The position numbers and the translations under genes were made by a program. A stretch of DNA of 22,705 nt, from assembly GCA_964415185.1 (NCBI GenBank), contig CAYPZI010000039.1, forward strand, positions 1-22,705. Reading direction: 5' to 3'. Each line of letters opens with the position of its first letter. Position 1 is the first letter of the stretch. The notes below the pieces were generated by a model, which saw only the letters and a list, made by a program, of their open reading frames with translations, was not told the DNA's origin and did not search any database. Source of the stretch: CAYVBJ01 sp964415185 (GTDB lineage: Bacteria > Bacteroidota > Rhodothermia > Balneolales > Balneolaceae). Of the stretch, positions 1 through 8,042 are shown piece after piece.

Positions 1-106
1 GCTGTCCCCTCTCCCCGACATTGAAAAGATTTTGTGCGGGGCAGGCGAGAGGGGACAAGGTAACCTTAACGCCGTCAGGCGATTAAGGTTAGACAGGGGT
101 ATGTAC
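1..106. repeat. Right half of a modular palindromic intergenic repeat
   Basis: This has the same design as the complete copy at 15165-15285, but its left half lies outside the window. The central palindrome halves are CTGTCCCCTCTC (2-13) and GAGAGGGGACA (47-57). They are separated here by about 33 bases that can form their own stem (CCCCG near 12-17 with CGGGG near 37-41). An arm hairpin follows at 61-91: TAACCTTAA pairs with TTAAGGTTA around a GCC-GTCA-GGC tip. The outer end is CAGGGGTATGTAC (94-106), matching CAGGGGTGTGTAC at the end of the other copy. It ends 10 bases past the rhomboid stop codon, so it would be transcribed at the 3' end of that mRNA unless transcription stops first. No coding capacity is evident. 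It is a non-autonomous repeat or MITE-like element by inference. Confidence 0.7.
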
Positions 107-116
107 AACCGTATGC

Positions 117-713
117 TCAAAACACACCGAAAATCGTCATCAAATGATCAACCGTGTTTGGTACAAAAAGTAACAGGTACACAATTCCCCAAACCGCACC
201 GGCGATATGAGCTTCGTGGTTAATCCGGCTGCCTTCGGTTTTGCTTGCATAGAGGCTGTATGCCAGGAAGCATATCCCGAAAATCCAGGCCGGTATCGGG
301 ATGGGTATAAACATGAGATAAAGGCTTTGTGTGGGGAACAGAAGTATAAATCCGAATAAAACCGCTTCAACAGCACCGGATGCACCAAGGGTTCCGTATT
401 GCGGGTCATCGCGGTGCCAAAGCACGGAAGGAATCGCCGAGATGAGGATCCCGCTCAAGTAAAGTGCCCCGAGATGGTAGACACCAATTGTATTTTCCAA
501 AACCGGCCCGAAAATAAAGAGGACAAACATGTTCAGAAACAGATGTCCGATTCCGGCATGGAGAAAGCCGGCTGTAACCAGTTCGTGCCACGTATTTTCC
601 CTGGCCATTCTATAGGGCCTCAGTAATCCCCACTGTAATAACGGCGGATGAAGATAAAGAGCTGCCAGAGAAAAAACCGACGTGACAATGATAATTCCAA
701 GAGTGAGATTCAT
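117..713 (-). CDS. Rhomboid-family intramembrane serine protease
   Basis: Predicted polytopic inner-membrane protease of 198 aa that cleaves transmembrane segments of other proteins; its substrate cannot be told from sequence. The rhomboid signature is complete. GHLFLNMFVLFIFG (residues 56-69) carries the conserved His and Asn, GASG gives the nucleophile Ser112, and HEAHIAGA gives the catalytic His169. The L1-like segment GLLRPYR lies before the second helix. About six hydrophobic segments are visible and there is no extra soluble domain. I chose the ATG at 713 because the longer reading to 788 needs a TTG start and adds a hydrophilic stretch that does not look like rhomboid sequence. No strong Shine-Dalgarno is present. 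A perfect 12-bp palindrome, TTATTGCAATAA (742-753), lies about 29 bases upstream of the start and could be an operator. The gene stands alone, with a repeat element just past its stop. Confidence 0.9.
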   Translation of the reverse strand: MNLTLGIIIVTSVFSLAALYLHPPLLQWGLLRPYRMARENTWHELVTAGFLHAGIGHLFLNMFVLFIFGPVLENTIGVYHLGALYLSGILISAIPSVLWHRDDPQYGTLGASGAVEAVLFGFILLFPTQSLYLMFIPIPIPAWIFGICFLAYSLYASKTEGSRINHEAHIAGAVWGIVYLLLFVPNTVDHLMTIFGVF

Positions 714-1018
714 AAGCAACAAAGGTAGGCCTGAAACAGATTTATTGCAATAACCCTCTGCGCTAATCCGCGCATTTCGCGGTTTCAAAAATGCAATTTC
801 AGAACTCCTGACTTAACGAAAAAGATCAATCCGTGATTTTAAAGTTGCATCAGATTCGCAGGTTCGTTGTGTGTTGTTTGTGGTTTGTGGTTTGTGGTTT
901 GTGGTCAAGCTATGTTAGGGATGGACATGTGGTCAAGCTATGTTAGGGATGGACACTCTGCAACCCCTTGTTTTTTTATACGAAGTCAGGAGTTCTGAAT
1001 TTAAAATCATGGCAATTG
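714..1018. other. Intergenic region with short tandem repeats
   Basis: This gap lies between the rhomboid start and tRNA-Thr and I see no gene in it. It holds the TTATTGCAATAA palindrome (742-753), four head-to-tail TTTGTGG heptamers (877-904) and a 28-bp unit present twice (901-928 and 929-955, the second copy one base short). The 940-1149 plus-strand reading frame runs across these repeats and the antisense of the tRNA and is not a gene. Confidence 0.75.
877..955. repeat. Heptamer run followed by a 28-bp tandem duplication
   Basis: TTTGTGG occurs four times in direct succession at 877-883, 884-890, 891-897 and 898-904. The last copy runs into a 28-bp unit that begins GTGGTCAAGC and ends GGATGGACAT. 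That unit occupies 901-928 and repeats from 929 to 955 without the final base. The copies are identical over 27 bases, which points to recent slippage or unequal exchange. Confidence 0.85.
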
Positions 1019-1090
1019 AGCCAGTAGCCGGATTTGAACCGGCGACCTATCGCTTACGAGGCGATTGCTCTACCACTGAGCTATACTGGC
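1019..1090 (-). tRNA. tRNA-Thr (anticodon CGT)
   Basis: The minus strand folds into a complete cloverleaf of 72 nt. The acceptor stem is GCCAGTA with TACTGGC (7 bp). The D arm is GCTC-AGTGGTA-GAGC. The anticodon stem ATCGC/GCGAT closes the loop CTCGTAA, giving anticodon CGT, which reads ACG threonine codons. The variable loop is AGGTC, and the T arm GCCGG/CCGGC carries the standard TTCGAAT loop. The discriminator base is T at 1019 and CCA is not encoded, so it must be added after transcription. Transcription runs toward the rhomboid gene. A truncated tRNA-like 5' segment lies just upstream (1103-1126). Confidence 0.95.
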
Positions 1091-1102
1091 GTTCTTGTCG
1101 GG

Positions 1103-1126
1103 ACTCTACTCCCGAGCTACACTGGC
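1103..1126 (-). pseudogene. tRNA 5' relic (acceptor strand plus D arm)
   Basis: On the minus strand GCCAGTGTAGCTC (1126-1114) matches the first 13 bases of the neighbouring tRNA-Thr except for one base. It continues with a D-loop-like GGGAGTA and GAGT, which can close a D stem with GCTC using one G-T pair. No anticodon arm, T arm or 3' acceptor strand follows. The segment also forms a CGGGA/TCCCG hairpin (1099-1114). It looks like the remnant of a second tRNA gene or a partial duplication 13 bases upstream of the intact one. Chance similarity is unlikely given the order of elements. Confidence 0.5.
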
Positions 1127-1283
1127 ATTATTTTGGAATCCTGCCTTGATTTACTCCCGCTTATTAACCGAATTTTAAAGATACGGCAAGAATCGGATTT
1201 CATTCAAGCACTTATTCATGAATGCTCAATATTCAATCACATCTGCCAGGAAAAAGTTTGAACAGATAAAATTTTAAAATTTT

Positions 1284-1316
1284 ACGTGGGGGTATCACGG
1301 ATTTCCACTGTCTTAT
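1284..1316 (+). promoter_or_regulatory. Candidate ECF-type promoter of the fecR-susCD operon
   Basis: ACGTGGGGGTAT (1284-1295) and GTCTTAT (1310-1316) lie about 14 bases apart, the second ending 20 bases before the fecR ATG. I recall similar GGGG...GTCTTA pairs upstream of FecR/ECF genes in Bacteroidota, which suggests recognition by an ECF sigma factor. This is pattern recall plus position, not proof. If it is correct, transcription would start near the fecR ATG with little or no leader. Confidence 0.3.
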
Positions 1317-1336
1317 AAATAAGAAAAGGAAAAATA

Positions 1337-2416
1337 ATGGATAAAGACAGGCTATACAGAATTATTGCCAGGTATCTTGACGAATCTATCAAGGATTCGG
1401 AAAAAGAAGAACTTATGTCCTGGCTAAAAGAAAATTCCGAAAACGAAAAAATCTTTAACATGTACCGGGATATCTGGAAGTCATCATCTGAAAAAAACAG
1501 GAGTGGAGATTCAGGACATCTCTATCCTTTGACCGACTGGGAAAAAATTGAAAGTTACATCCGCAATAAAGATTCCAGAAAGCTTAACAAGTCTTTCGCA
1601 AAGAAGAATTCAAAAAAATCTGTTCGCCGATCGGATAAAATGTATTCAATAATCCTGAAGGCAGCAGTCATCCTGTTTGTAGCATTAGGTTCCGGATATC
1701 TTGCCCTTCAGCTTTCTCCACCCGCGCCCTCACATATTTCCGATCCCGTCTTTAAAGAAATTATAACAAAGCGGGGCGAAAGAGCCAACATCCAGTTAAG
1801 AGACGGTTCAAAAGTTTTTTTGAATGCTGATTCTAAAGTTACAATTCCCGATTCATTCTCAACTGAAAACAGGAGTGTTGAACTGCGTGGCCAGGCGTAT
1901 TTTGAAATTGTAACCGACCCCGAGCATCCTTTTATTGTCAAAACAGAAGATATTTCCATAAAAGTAATCGGAACATCATTTGATGTAAAATCTTATACTG
2001 AAGACGAATGGGCTTCAGTTGCCGTCAATGACGGTAAAGTTCTGGTATCAGATTCGGAGTCATCCAGCCGGGAAATAAGCCTCGAAAAGGGCTGGGCAGG
2101 GATCTATTTGAAAAAGAATAATGAACTGTTTTCCGAAAAAATTAAAAACAGGGATCTCTACTTCGGGTGGAGAGAAGGAAGAATTATCTTTGAAAATTCA
2201 TCAGTAATGGAATTCGCTAACAGAATTGAAAGATGGTACGACATTGAGGTAATAGTGGATGTATCGCCTGGCTTAATTGAGTCCGTCAGGTTTACATCGG
2301 ATTTAAAAACAAAGTCCATTCGTGACCTGATGGATGTGTTTAGAAAATCAACCGGAATCCAATATGCTATTAAAGAAGACACACTCATTCTCTCGAGTAT
2401 CGAAAAAAATAACTGA
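1337..2416 (+). CDS. FecR-family transmembrane anti-sigma factor
   Basis: 359-aa inner-membrane regulator that would hold an ECF sigma factor and release it when the partner outer-membrane transporter binds substrate. The N-terminal cytoplasmic segment (about 1-55) is helical and matches the sigma-binding region of Bacteroidota FecR proteins. One membrane segment lies at about 104-125. The periplasmic FecR domain spans about 142-240, including LRDGSKVFLNADS, LRGQAYFEI and VIGTSFDVKSY. A DUF4974 domain lies at 284-352 (LYFGWREGRIIFENSSV onward). The start is the ATG following AAAAGGAAAAATA. The SusC-like gene begins 52 bases downstream and carries an STN domain, the usual partner of FecR. No ECF sigma gene adjoins; upstream there is only intergenic DNA and a tRNA, so the sigma partner must be encoded elsewhere. 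Confidence 0.92.
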   Translation: MDKDRLYRIIARYLDESIKDSEKEELMSWLKENSENEKIFNMYRDIWKSSSEKNRSGDSGHLYPLTDWEKIESYIRNKDSRKLNKSFAKKNSKKSVRRSDKMYSIILKAAVILFVALGSGYLALQLSPPAPSHISDPVFKEIITKRGERANIQLRDGSKVFLNADSKVTIPDSFSTENRSVELRGQAYFEIVTDPEHPFIVKTEDISIKVIGTSFDVKSYTEDEWASVAVNDGKVLVSDSESSSREISLEKGWAGIYLKKNNELFSEKIKNRDLYFGWREGRIIFENSSVMEFANRIERWYDIEVIVDVSPGLIESVRFTSDLKTKSIRDLMDVFRKSTGIQYAIKEDTLILSSIEKNN

Positions 2417-2468
2417 AATTTATGTACAGGAATTTGATCAAAAATCAATAACTAAAAAAGGTGATCGT

Positions 2469-5400
2469 ATGAAGGGAAAAGATACGAAAAATCATATCAT
2501 TTTTATTTTAAGCATGATGATGGTTTTTTTATACTGCAATAACGGATACAGCCAGTCAACCGGCAATTACACTTCTTCCGAGATTGTGTACTATTCGGTA
2601 GATGACTATGGTTATCAAATACCGGAGTTAAATAAGCTTGTCTCGCTTAAGATAGAAGATCTTCCCGTAGCTGATGCCTTGATGAAGATTGCAGCTAAAG
2701 CCGGCCTCGGCATAGCTTTCGATCCGTCACTGTTAGACAGTTACCGGAATATCTCCATTGTTGAAAAAAGAATAAAAGTTGCGGATGCTTTGGTTCAGGC
2801 GCTGGCCGGAACCGGATATGAATCCGTAATCACATCGCACAGGGAAATTGTGCTGCAAAAAAAACCGGGATTTGATAAACCCACGCCTGTGGCCGTTCAA
2901 ACCGAAATTGAAGGCCGGGTTACGGATGCCCAGACGGGCGAGCCCTTGCCGGGGGTTAACGTAGTCGTTGAAGGCACAACCATAGGTACATCAACCGATC
3001 CCGACGGTACATATTTTATCGAAGTTCCGGACGATGCGGAAGTGCTTGTTTTCACTTTTATCGGGTATGAAGAACAAAGAATTTCCATCAGAGGCCGCAC
3101 CGAAATTAACGTGGAACTTGCACCCTCGGTTCAGTTACTCGAGGATGTCGTTGTCACCTCTTTTGGCATAGAACAGGAAAGAAAACAACTTGGCTACTCC
3201 ATACAGGAAGTTTCCGGAGAAGACATTGCCGAGACCCGCGAATCCAATCTTGTGAGCTCGCTTCAGGGACGTGTGGCCGGAGTCAATATCCAGAATACAA
3301 GTGGTGCAGCCGGTGCAGGTGTGGATATTATAATTCGCGGCATCAACTCACTAAGCCCGAATGCGGATAACCAGCCTTTGTTTGTGATCGACGGTATCCC
3401 GGTCAGCAACCAGACAAATGCAGGTAATGTTCTGCCAAGTGAGGGATCCAATTCACCCGGCAGTTCGGAACAGTTTTCATTTACAAACCGTGTTGCTGAT
3501 ATCAATCCCGATGATATTGAAAGCCTTTCAATACTGAAAGGACCGGCAGCAACGGCCCTTTATGGGCTCAGGGCTGCAAACGGAGCCGTTGTAATCACTA
3601 CTAAAAAAGGACAAGCCGGCAAACCGCAAGTCTCTCTAACAACTTCAATCGGTTTCAGCCAGGTTAATAAAACCCCCGATATTCAAAGAGATTTCCAGGG
3701 TGGACGGTTCGGTGCCCTTCCATTATCCGTTTTTGGGTTTGAGTTCTGGCAGCTTGGCCCCCCTGTAACACCGACCGGTGAACCTTTATTTGATAATTTT
3801 GATAATTTCTTCAGAACATCCGTAAATGCCACCAATGAATTTTCCGTGTCGGGCGGAACTGAAACAACAACTTATTTTACTTCATTTTCAAATGTAAATA
3901 GCCAGGGTGTTGTTCCAAATACCGACTGGGCACGAACCACATTTAAATTTTCGGGATCACAAAAGGTATCCGATAATTTCGATATTTCGGGTTCACTCTC
4001 CTACTCGAATTCGGGAGGAACCAGGCCCACCGGAGGGGATAAATCGATCATGAGTTCACTCAGTTTCTGGGCACCCTCTAATGATATCAATGATTTCAGA
4101 AATCCGGATGGGACCCAAAAAAACCCGACAACCGGTATCATTGATAACCCACGCTTTTTTGTGGAAAACAGCACGCTTGAAGATGATGTTGACAGAATTA
4201 TAGGTATAGCCGGGCTTAACTTTCAGCTTACTGACTGGCTGAGTGCCGAATACCAGGTCGGGATCGATAATTTCAGCGACAGGCGTGAACGATTCGTTCC
4301 TCCAAATCTTGACGTCGGAACCCAGGTGAACGGTTTTTTGATTGAGGAAAATATCAATTATCGTGAAATTAACTCGAACGCTTTCCTCAGGGCAGAATAC
4401 AGTTTAACCGATAAAATCCGCGGGTCTGTGCTTCTCGGGAACCAGATCACGGATATTGATTCCGAAACCGTGAATACCCGTGGTGAGGGTCTGAATATTC
4501 CAAATTTCAGGTCGCTTGCTAATACCACCAATATCTTTACCAGTGAAAGCGCCTTTATCAGGCGTTTGATTGGTGTTTTTATGGATGCACGAATTGAATA
4601 TGACGGCACCTATTTTCTTTCTGTAACCGGAAGAAACGATTGGTCGTCAACCCTGCCCGAAGACAACCGGTCATTTTTCTATCCATCGGTAAACCTCAGT
4701 TATGTATTTACCGAGACTCTCGGGCTTGCCGACAGCAACATCATGCCATTCGGAAAACTGCGCTTTTCATGGGCCAGGGTCGGTAAAGATGCACTGCCTT
4801 TCAGTGTGGGACAAACTTTTCAATCGGCTCCCGGGTTTCCATTTGGCAGCACCGGCGGCTTCACCCAGGATCTGCAGGCCGGTGCTACAGGCCTGGAGCC
4901 TGAAACCAATACCACGTTTGAATTTGGTACTGAAGCAAGGCTATTCAACAACCGTGCAAGTGTAGACTTCACCTACTTTACACAAACCAGCAGGGATCAG
5001 ATTGTAGCATTTCCTGTCAGTAATGCCACCGGCCTTTCAAGGTTTACAACAAACGCAGGCCAGATTGATACCGATGGCATTGAGATTCTTCTTGAGGGAA
5101 CGCCGGTCAGAAACCGTGACTTCAACTGGGATGTTGCCCTCAACTGGTCAAAGTTCACCAGTGACGTGGTTTCAATGCCTGAAGGCCTTGATGTAATTGA
5201 ATTTGCGAATTCCGGTTTTGCCGGGGTTGTAAGCCGGATTCAGGAGGGCGGCGAACTTGGCGATTTATTTGGATTTACGTTTGATTATGACGATCAGGGC
5301 AGGCTCTTGATCGCCGACGACGGCCTGCCCACAATCAGGACCGATACACTTGTTAAAGTGGGTAATGCATTCCCCGACTGGCAGGCCGGGCTTACCAATA

Positions 5401-5897
5401 CTTTTAACTACAAAAACCTGAGCCTCTCCTTCCTGATCGAATTCAAACAGGGCGGGCAGGCATTCGATGCAAGCCTTCGAAACAGCATTCGAAACGGTAT
5501 TGTAGCACTTACCGGTGTCAGAAATGAGGAAGTTATATTCAGAGGTGTAAATGCCGATGGCACTCCGAATGATATACCGGTTGAAGCTGATGAAAACCTT
5601 TTCAGAAGTTCAACCCGGTTTAACCGGGCAGCCGAAATCATTGTGCAGGATGCCGACTGGATACGGCTCAGAAATGCAAGGATAGCTTACTCCCTGCCGA
5701 CAAACCTCATCGACAGATTGCCGCTTAGTTCAGCTACTTTCAGTGTTACCGGCAGAAATCTATTCGTTACGACTCCGTTCAGAGGTTTTGACCCTGAGGG
5801 GCAGCAATTCTCGGCCGGATCAAACGCATTCGGCTTTACCGGGCTGAATATACCGCCCACACGAAGCGTAACATTCTCGTTGAACTTACGATTTTAA
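2469..5897 (+). CDS. SusC/RagA-like TonB-dependent transporter with STN domain
   Basis: 1142-aa outer-membrane transporter for a nutrient such as an oligosaccharide or peptide, energised by TonB. In order: signal peptide (1-28, cleavage near GYS/Q), STN domain (about 53-132), carboxypeptidase-D-like regulatory domain (about 146-218, IEGRVTDAQTGEPLPGVNV), plug (about 222-380, with VIIRG-like DIIIRGINSL and the SusC segment LFVIDGIPV, then SILKGPAATALYG), then the beta-barrel ending in Phe (SLNLRF). The STN domain and the upstream FecR gene point to substrate-responsive control through an ECF sigma factor. I chose the ATG at 2469 because it follows AAAGGTGAT and starts a clean signal peptide; the frame stays open back to 2334 but that part overlaps fecR. 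The substrate is not predictable, since no glycosidase or peptidase of an obvious utilisation locus is linked. Confidence 0.95.
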   Translation: MKGKDTKNHIIFILSMMMVFLYCNNGYSQSTGNYTSSEIVYYSVDDYGYQIPELNKLVSLKIEDLPVADALMKIAAKAGLGIAFDPSLLDSYRNISIVEKRIKVADALVQALAGTGYESVITSHREIVLQKKPGFDKPTPVAVQTEIEGRVTDAQTGEPLPGVNVVVEGTTIGTSTDPDGTYFIEVPDDAEVLVFTFIGYEEQRISIRGRTEINVELAPSVQLLEDVVVTSFGIEQERKQLGYSIQEVSGEDIAETRESNLVSSLQGRVAGVNIQNTSGAAGAGVDIIIRGINSLSPNADNQPLFVIDGIPVSNQTNAGNVLPSEGSNSPGSSEQFSFTNRVADINPDDIESLSILKGPAATALYGLRAANGAVVITTKKGQAGKPQVSLTTSIGFSQVNKTPDIQRDFQGGRFGALPLSVFGFEFWQLGPPVTPTGEPLFDNFDNFFRTSVNATNEFSVSGGTETTTYFTSFSNVNSQGVVPNTDWARTTFKFSGSQKVSDNFDISGSLSYSNSGGTRPTGGDKSIMSSLSFWAPSNDINDFRNPDGTQKNPTTGIIDNPRFFVENSTLEDDVDRIIGIAGLNFQLTDWLSAEYQVGIDNFSDRRERFVPPNLDVGTQVNGFLIEENINYREINSNAFLRAEYSLTDKIRGSVLLGNQITDIDSETVNTRGEGLNIPNFRSLANTTNIFTSESAFIRRLIGVFMDARIEYDGTYFLSVTGRNDWSSTLPEDNRSFFYPSVNLSYVFTETLGLADSNIMPFGKLRFSWARVGKDALPFSVGQTFQSAPGFPFGSTGGFTQDLQAGATGLEPETNTTFEFGTEARLFNNRASVDFTYFTQTSRDQIVAFPVSNATGLSRFTTNAGQIDTDGIEILLEGTPVRNRDFNWDVALNWSKFTSDVVSMPEGLDVIEFANSGFAGVVSRIQEGGELGDLFGFTFDYDDQGRLLIADDGLPTIRTDTLVKVGNAFPDWQAGLTNTFNYKNLSLSFLIEFKQGGQAFDASLRNSIRNGIVALTGVRNEEVIFRGVNADGTPNDIPVEADENLFRSSTRFNRAAEIIVQDADWIRLRNARIAYSLPTNLIDRLPLSSATFSVTGRNLFVTTPFRGFDPEGQQFSAGSNAFGFTGLNIPPTRSVTFSLNLRF

Positions 5898-5914
5898 AAT
5901 AAAGAGGACGTCAC

Positions 5915-7399
5915 ATGAATTTTTTCGAAAACAAAATAAAAATTACTACAGTACTCGCCCTCACCATACTGCTTGTATCTTGCGAAGGATACCTGGGCGA
6001 TGGAACGAATGTAGATCCGAACAGGGTATTCGAAGATGAGGTGTCTTTAAGTGCACTTCTTCCTCCCGTATTGGTTTCTACCGCAAATGCACATTTCAGT
6101 ATCGCTTTTACAACAAGCCAATATTCTCAGCATACATCATTTATCGGGGATACGGATCAACAGGAAGAATCCCAATTGGCAGGTGCCTGGTCTAACATCT
6201 ACCTTGGTTCGTTGAACAACCTCGAAGTGATGGAAAGAAAAGCACTGGAGCAAGATGCTTTCAATTATTTGGGTATCGTAAAAGTGCTTCAGGCCTTAAA
6301 CCTTGGCCTGGCCACCAATGCATGGGAAGACATACCCTGGACAGAAGCCAACATTGAAGGTGAATTTACACCGGCTTTTGATTCGCAGGAAAGCATTTAT
6401 GCAACAATACAAACTCTTCTGGATGAAGCAATTTCGGAACTTCAGAAACCTGCGGGCGAACTTAATCAGCCCGGTTCTGATGATCTTGCCTTCGGGGGCG
6501 ACATCAGCCGGTGGATCCGGACTGCCTATGCTCTTAAAGCCAGGTATGATATCCATCTGATCAATAAAAATACATCCGGAGCCGTAAACGATGCCCTTGG
6601 TTCCGTACAAAATGCCATGCAATCCAATGATGACGACCTCCAGATTTCATTTACGGAAAGGAATCTGAATCCATGGCATACCGATGCTTTTCTTGCAAGG
6701 CTTACGGGTAACCCGGCTCCGGTGCTTTCCGACCAGATCGTCAGTTCCATGAACGGAACCACATTCCCCGAATTCGACCCCAGGCTACCGCTTATCGGCA
6801 GTAACGGTGGTGACGAACAATTTTACGGCAGCGTAAACGGGGCTTTCGGAACAAATCCGGATGCACCTGATAATTCTTCTAACGCGAATTTTACAGGCGA
6901 TGACTGGCACACCCGCCCTGATTCCCCAATACGAATGATCACTTATGCAGAAGTAAAATTTATTGAAGCTGAGGCAGCTTTTTTAAGAGATAATACTGGA
7001 GACCGTTTTGCAACCGGAGCCTCACAGCAGGCATTTGATGCTTATATGGAAGGTATTCGGGCAAATATGGACAAGGTGGGTGTTTCTGTTGAAGATCGTG
7101 AAGAATACATACAAAGCCCCGGAGTAAATGTCGGAGCAGCAAATCTTACGATGCAACTGATCATGAAAGAAAAATACAAAGCGCTGTTTCTAAATCCGGA
7201 AACGCTTAACGATCTGCGGCGATATTTCTTTGATGAAAATATTTTTATTGACCTGGAACTTCCTGAAGACCATAATGAGGCCCTGAACGGAGAATGGATT
7301 CAGCGGGCCGTTTATCCTCAATCCGAATTCAGCAGAAACGGAGAGGAAGTGAGAAAAGTGGTACGCGACATCGCTACACAAATGTGGTTTTATAACTAA
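5915..7399 (+). CDS. SusD/RagB-like surface lipoprotein
   Basis: 494-aa lipoprotein that would cap the SusC-like barrel and bind its substrate at the cell surface. A type II signal peptide ends in the lipobox LLVSC, making Cys23 the lipidated residue. The body is of the SusD-like type found with peptide and small-nutrient systems: N-terminal helices with FTTSQYSQHTS, a TPR-like helical region (about 95-230), and a C-terminal part with MITYAEVKFIEAEAAFL and a late MKEKYKALFLNPETLNDLRRY segment typical of the family. Its ATG lies 17 bases after the susC stop and follows an AGAGGA site, so the two are co-transcribed and probably co-translated at similar levels. The ligand is unknown. Confidence 0.93.
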   Translation: MNFFENKIKITTVLALTILLVSCEGYLGDGTNVDPNRVFEDEVSLSALLPPVLVSTANAHFSIAFTTSQYSQHTSFIGDTDQQEESQLAGAWSNIYLGSLNNLEVMERKALEQDAFNYLGIVKVLQALNLGLATNAWEDIPWTEANIEGEFTPAFDSQESIYATIQTLLDEAISELQKPAGELNQPGSDDLAFGGDISRWIRTAYALKARYDIHLINKNTSGAVNDALGSVQNAMQSNDDDLQISFTERNLNPWHTDAFLARLTGNPAPVLSDQIVSSMNGTTFPEFDPRLPLIGSNGGDEQFYGSVNGAFGTNPDAPDNSSNANFTGDDWHTRPDSPIRMITYAEVKFIEAEAAFLRDNTGDRFATGASQQAFDAYMEGIRANMDKVGVSVEDREEYIQSPGVNVGAANLTMQLIMKEKYKALFLNPETLNDLRRYFFDENIFIDLELPEDHNEALNGEWIQRAVYPQSEFSRNGEEVRKVVRDIATQMWFYN

Positions 7400-7426
7400 T
7401 TTAATTTCAAAATCAGAATTAATCCC

Positions 7427-7906
7427 ATGAGAATTTCAAAATTATTAAATATCTATCTGATCGTGATGTTGGCCGGAATTACGTTGATTTCGTGCGACGA
7501 AGACAACTTTTTTCTCGACAATATCGAACGCACCGGCAGAAATTTTCCGGTAATATCAAATATAGTTATTCAGAATGAGCAGGAAGAATATTCGCCCGGT
7601 GAAACGGTACAGCTCCGGGTAGAATTCTGGTCGGAAGATCCCGTCGAGGAAATTGTATTATACGATTCACTCGTTACTGTCAGAGCCCGGGAAGTGGTAC
7701 TTAGAGAACCTGCATCCAATGCTTCGTTTTCAGATGAAACACAAACGGATGTGATCGTCTTAAACTATGAAGTGCCGACGGTTCCCAACGACCCGACTGA
7801 AATTAACCTGCAAGTGGAAGTGATTAACGAAAACGGCCTGAGCGAAATCAACACGGAGGCTGATAATTTTACTATCCAGCGTATTGAAATTACTGCTGTA
7901 CCTTAA
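7427..7906 (+). CDS. Small lipoprotein, third member of the SusCD operon (SusE/F-like position)
   Basis: 159-aa predicted lipoprotein with lipobox LISC (Cys23). After the acidic CDEDN start it has a single all-beta, Ig-like region (about 40-155, with YSPGETVQLRVEFWSEDPVEEIVLYD). Acidic residues straight after the Cys are compatible with surface export in Bacteroidota. It starts 27 bases after the susD-like stop. The position matches accessory surface lipoproteins (SusE/SusF and analogues) that bind substrate or stabilise the complex, but I see no sequence motif that fixes the role. It is shorter than SusE or SusF, with room for one domain only. Confidence 0.75.
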   Translation: MRISKLLNIYLIVMLAGITLISCDEDNFFLDNIERTGRNFPVISNIVIQNEQEEYSPGETVQLRVEFWSEDPVEEIVLYDSLVTVRAREVVLREPASNASFSDETQTDVIVLNYEVPTVPNDPTEINLQVEVINENGLSEINTEADNFTIQRIEITAVP

Positions 7907-8000
7907 TTTCAAATCAATACCTTGATAAGCTGAATTTCAAATATTTGAGCCGCCAAATATCTTGCGGGTCATATTTTATGAAAATTTGAAATCGAACCAC

Positions 8001-8042
8001 AATGAAAAGTCTCCTTCTGTCGGGAAGGCTTTTCATTTTTTA
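8001..8042 (+). terminator. Hairpin with T-tract after the fecR-susCD operon
   Basis: AATGAAAAG (8001-8009) pairs with CTTTTCATT (8029-8037), and inside it CCTTC (8012-8016) pairs with GAAGG (8024-8028) around TGTCGG. The stem is followed by a T-rich tail to 8042. This is a good Rho-independent terminator form. It ends only 16 bases before the next ATG (8059), so it may also act as an attenuator for that gene. Confidence 0.65.

Noticed and set aside
714..788. N-terminal extension of the rhomboid gene with a TTG start at 788
   Set aside because: Needs a rare start, adds a hydrophilic stretch not typical of rhomboids, and covers a palindrome; the ATG at 713 gives a complete rhomboid.
2334..2468. 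Upstream extension of the SusC-like frame into fecR
   Set aside because: Overlaps fecR in another frame; the ATG at 2469 has a ribosome site and begins a signal peptide.
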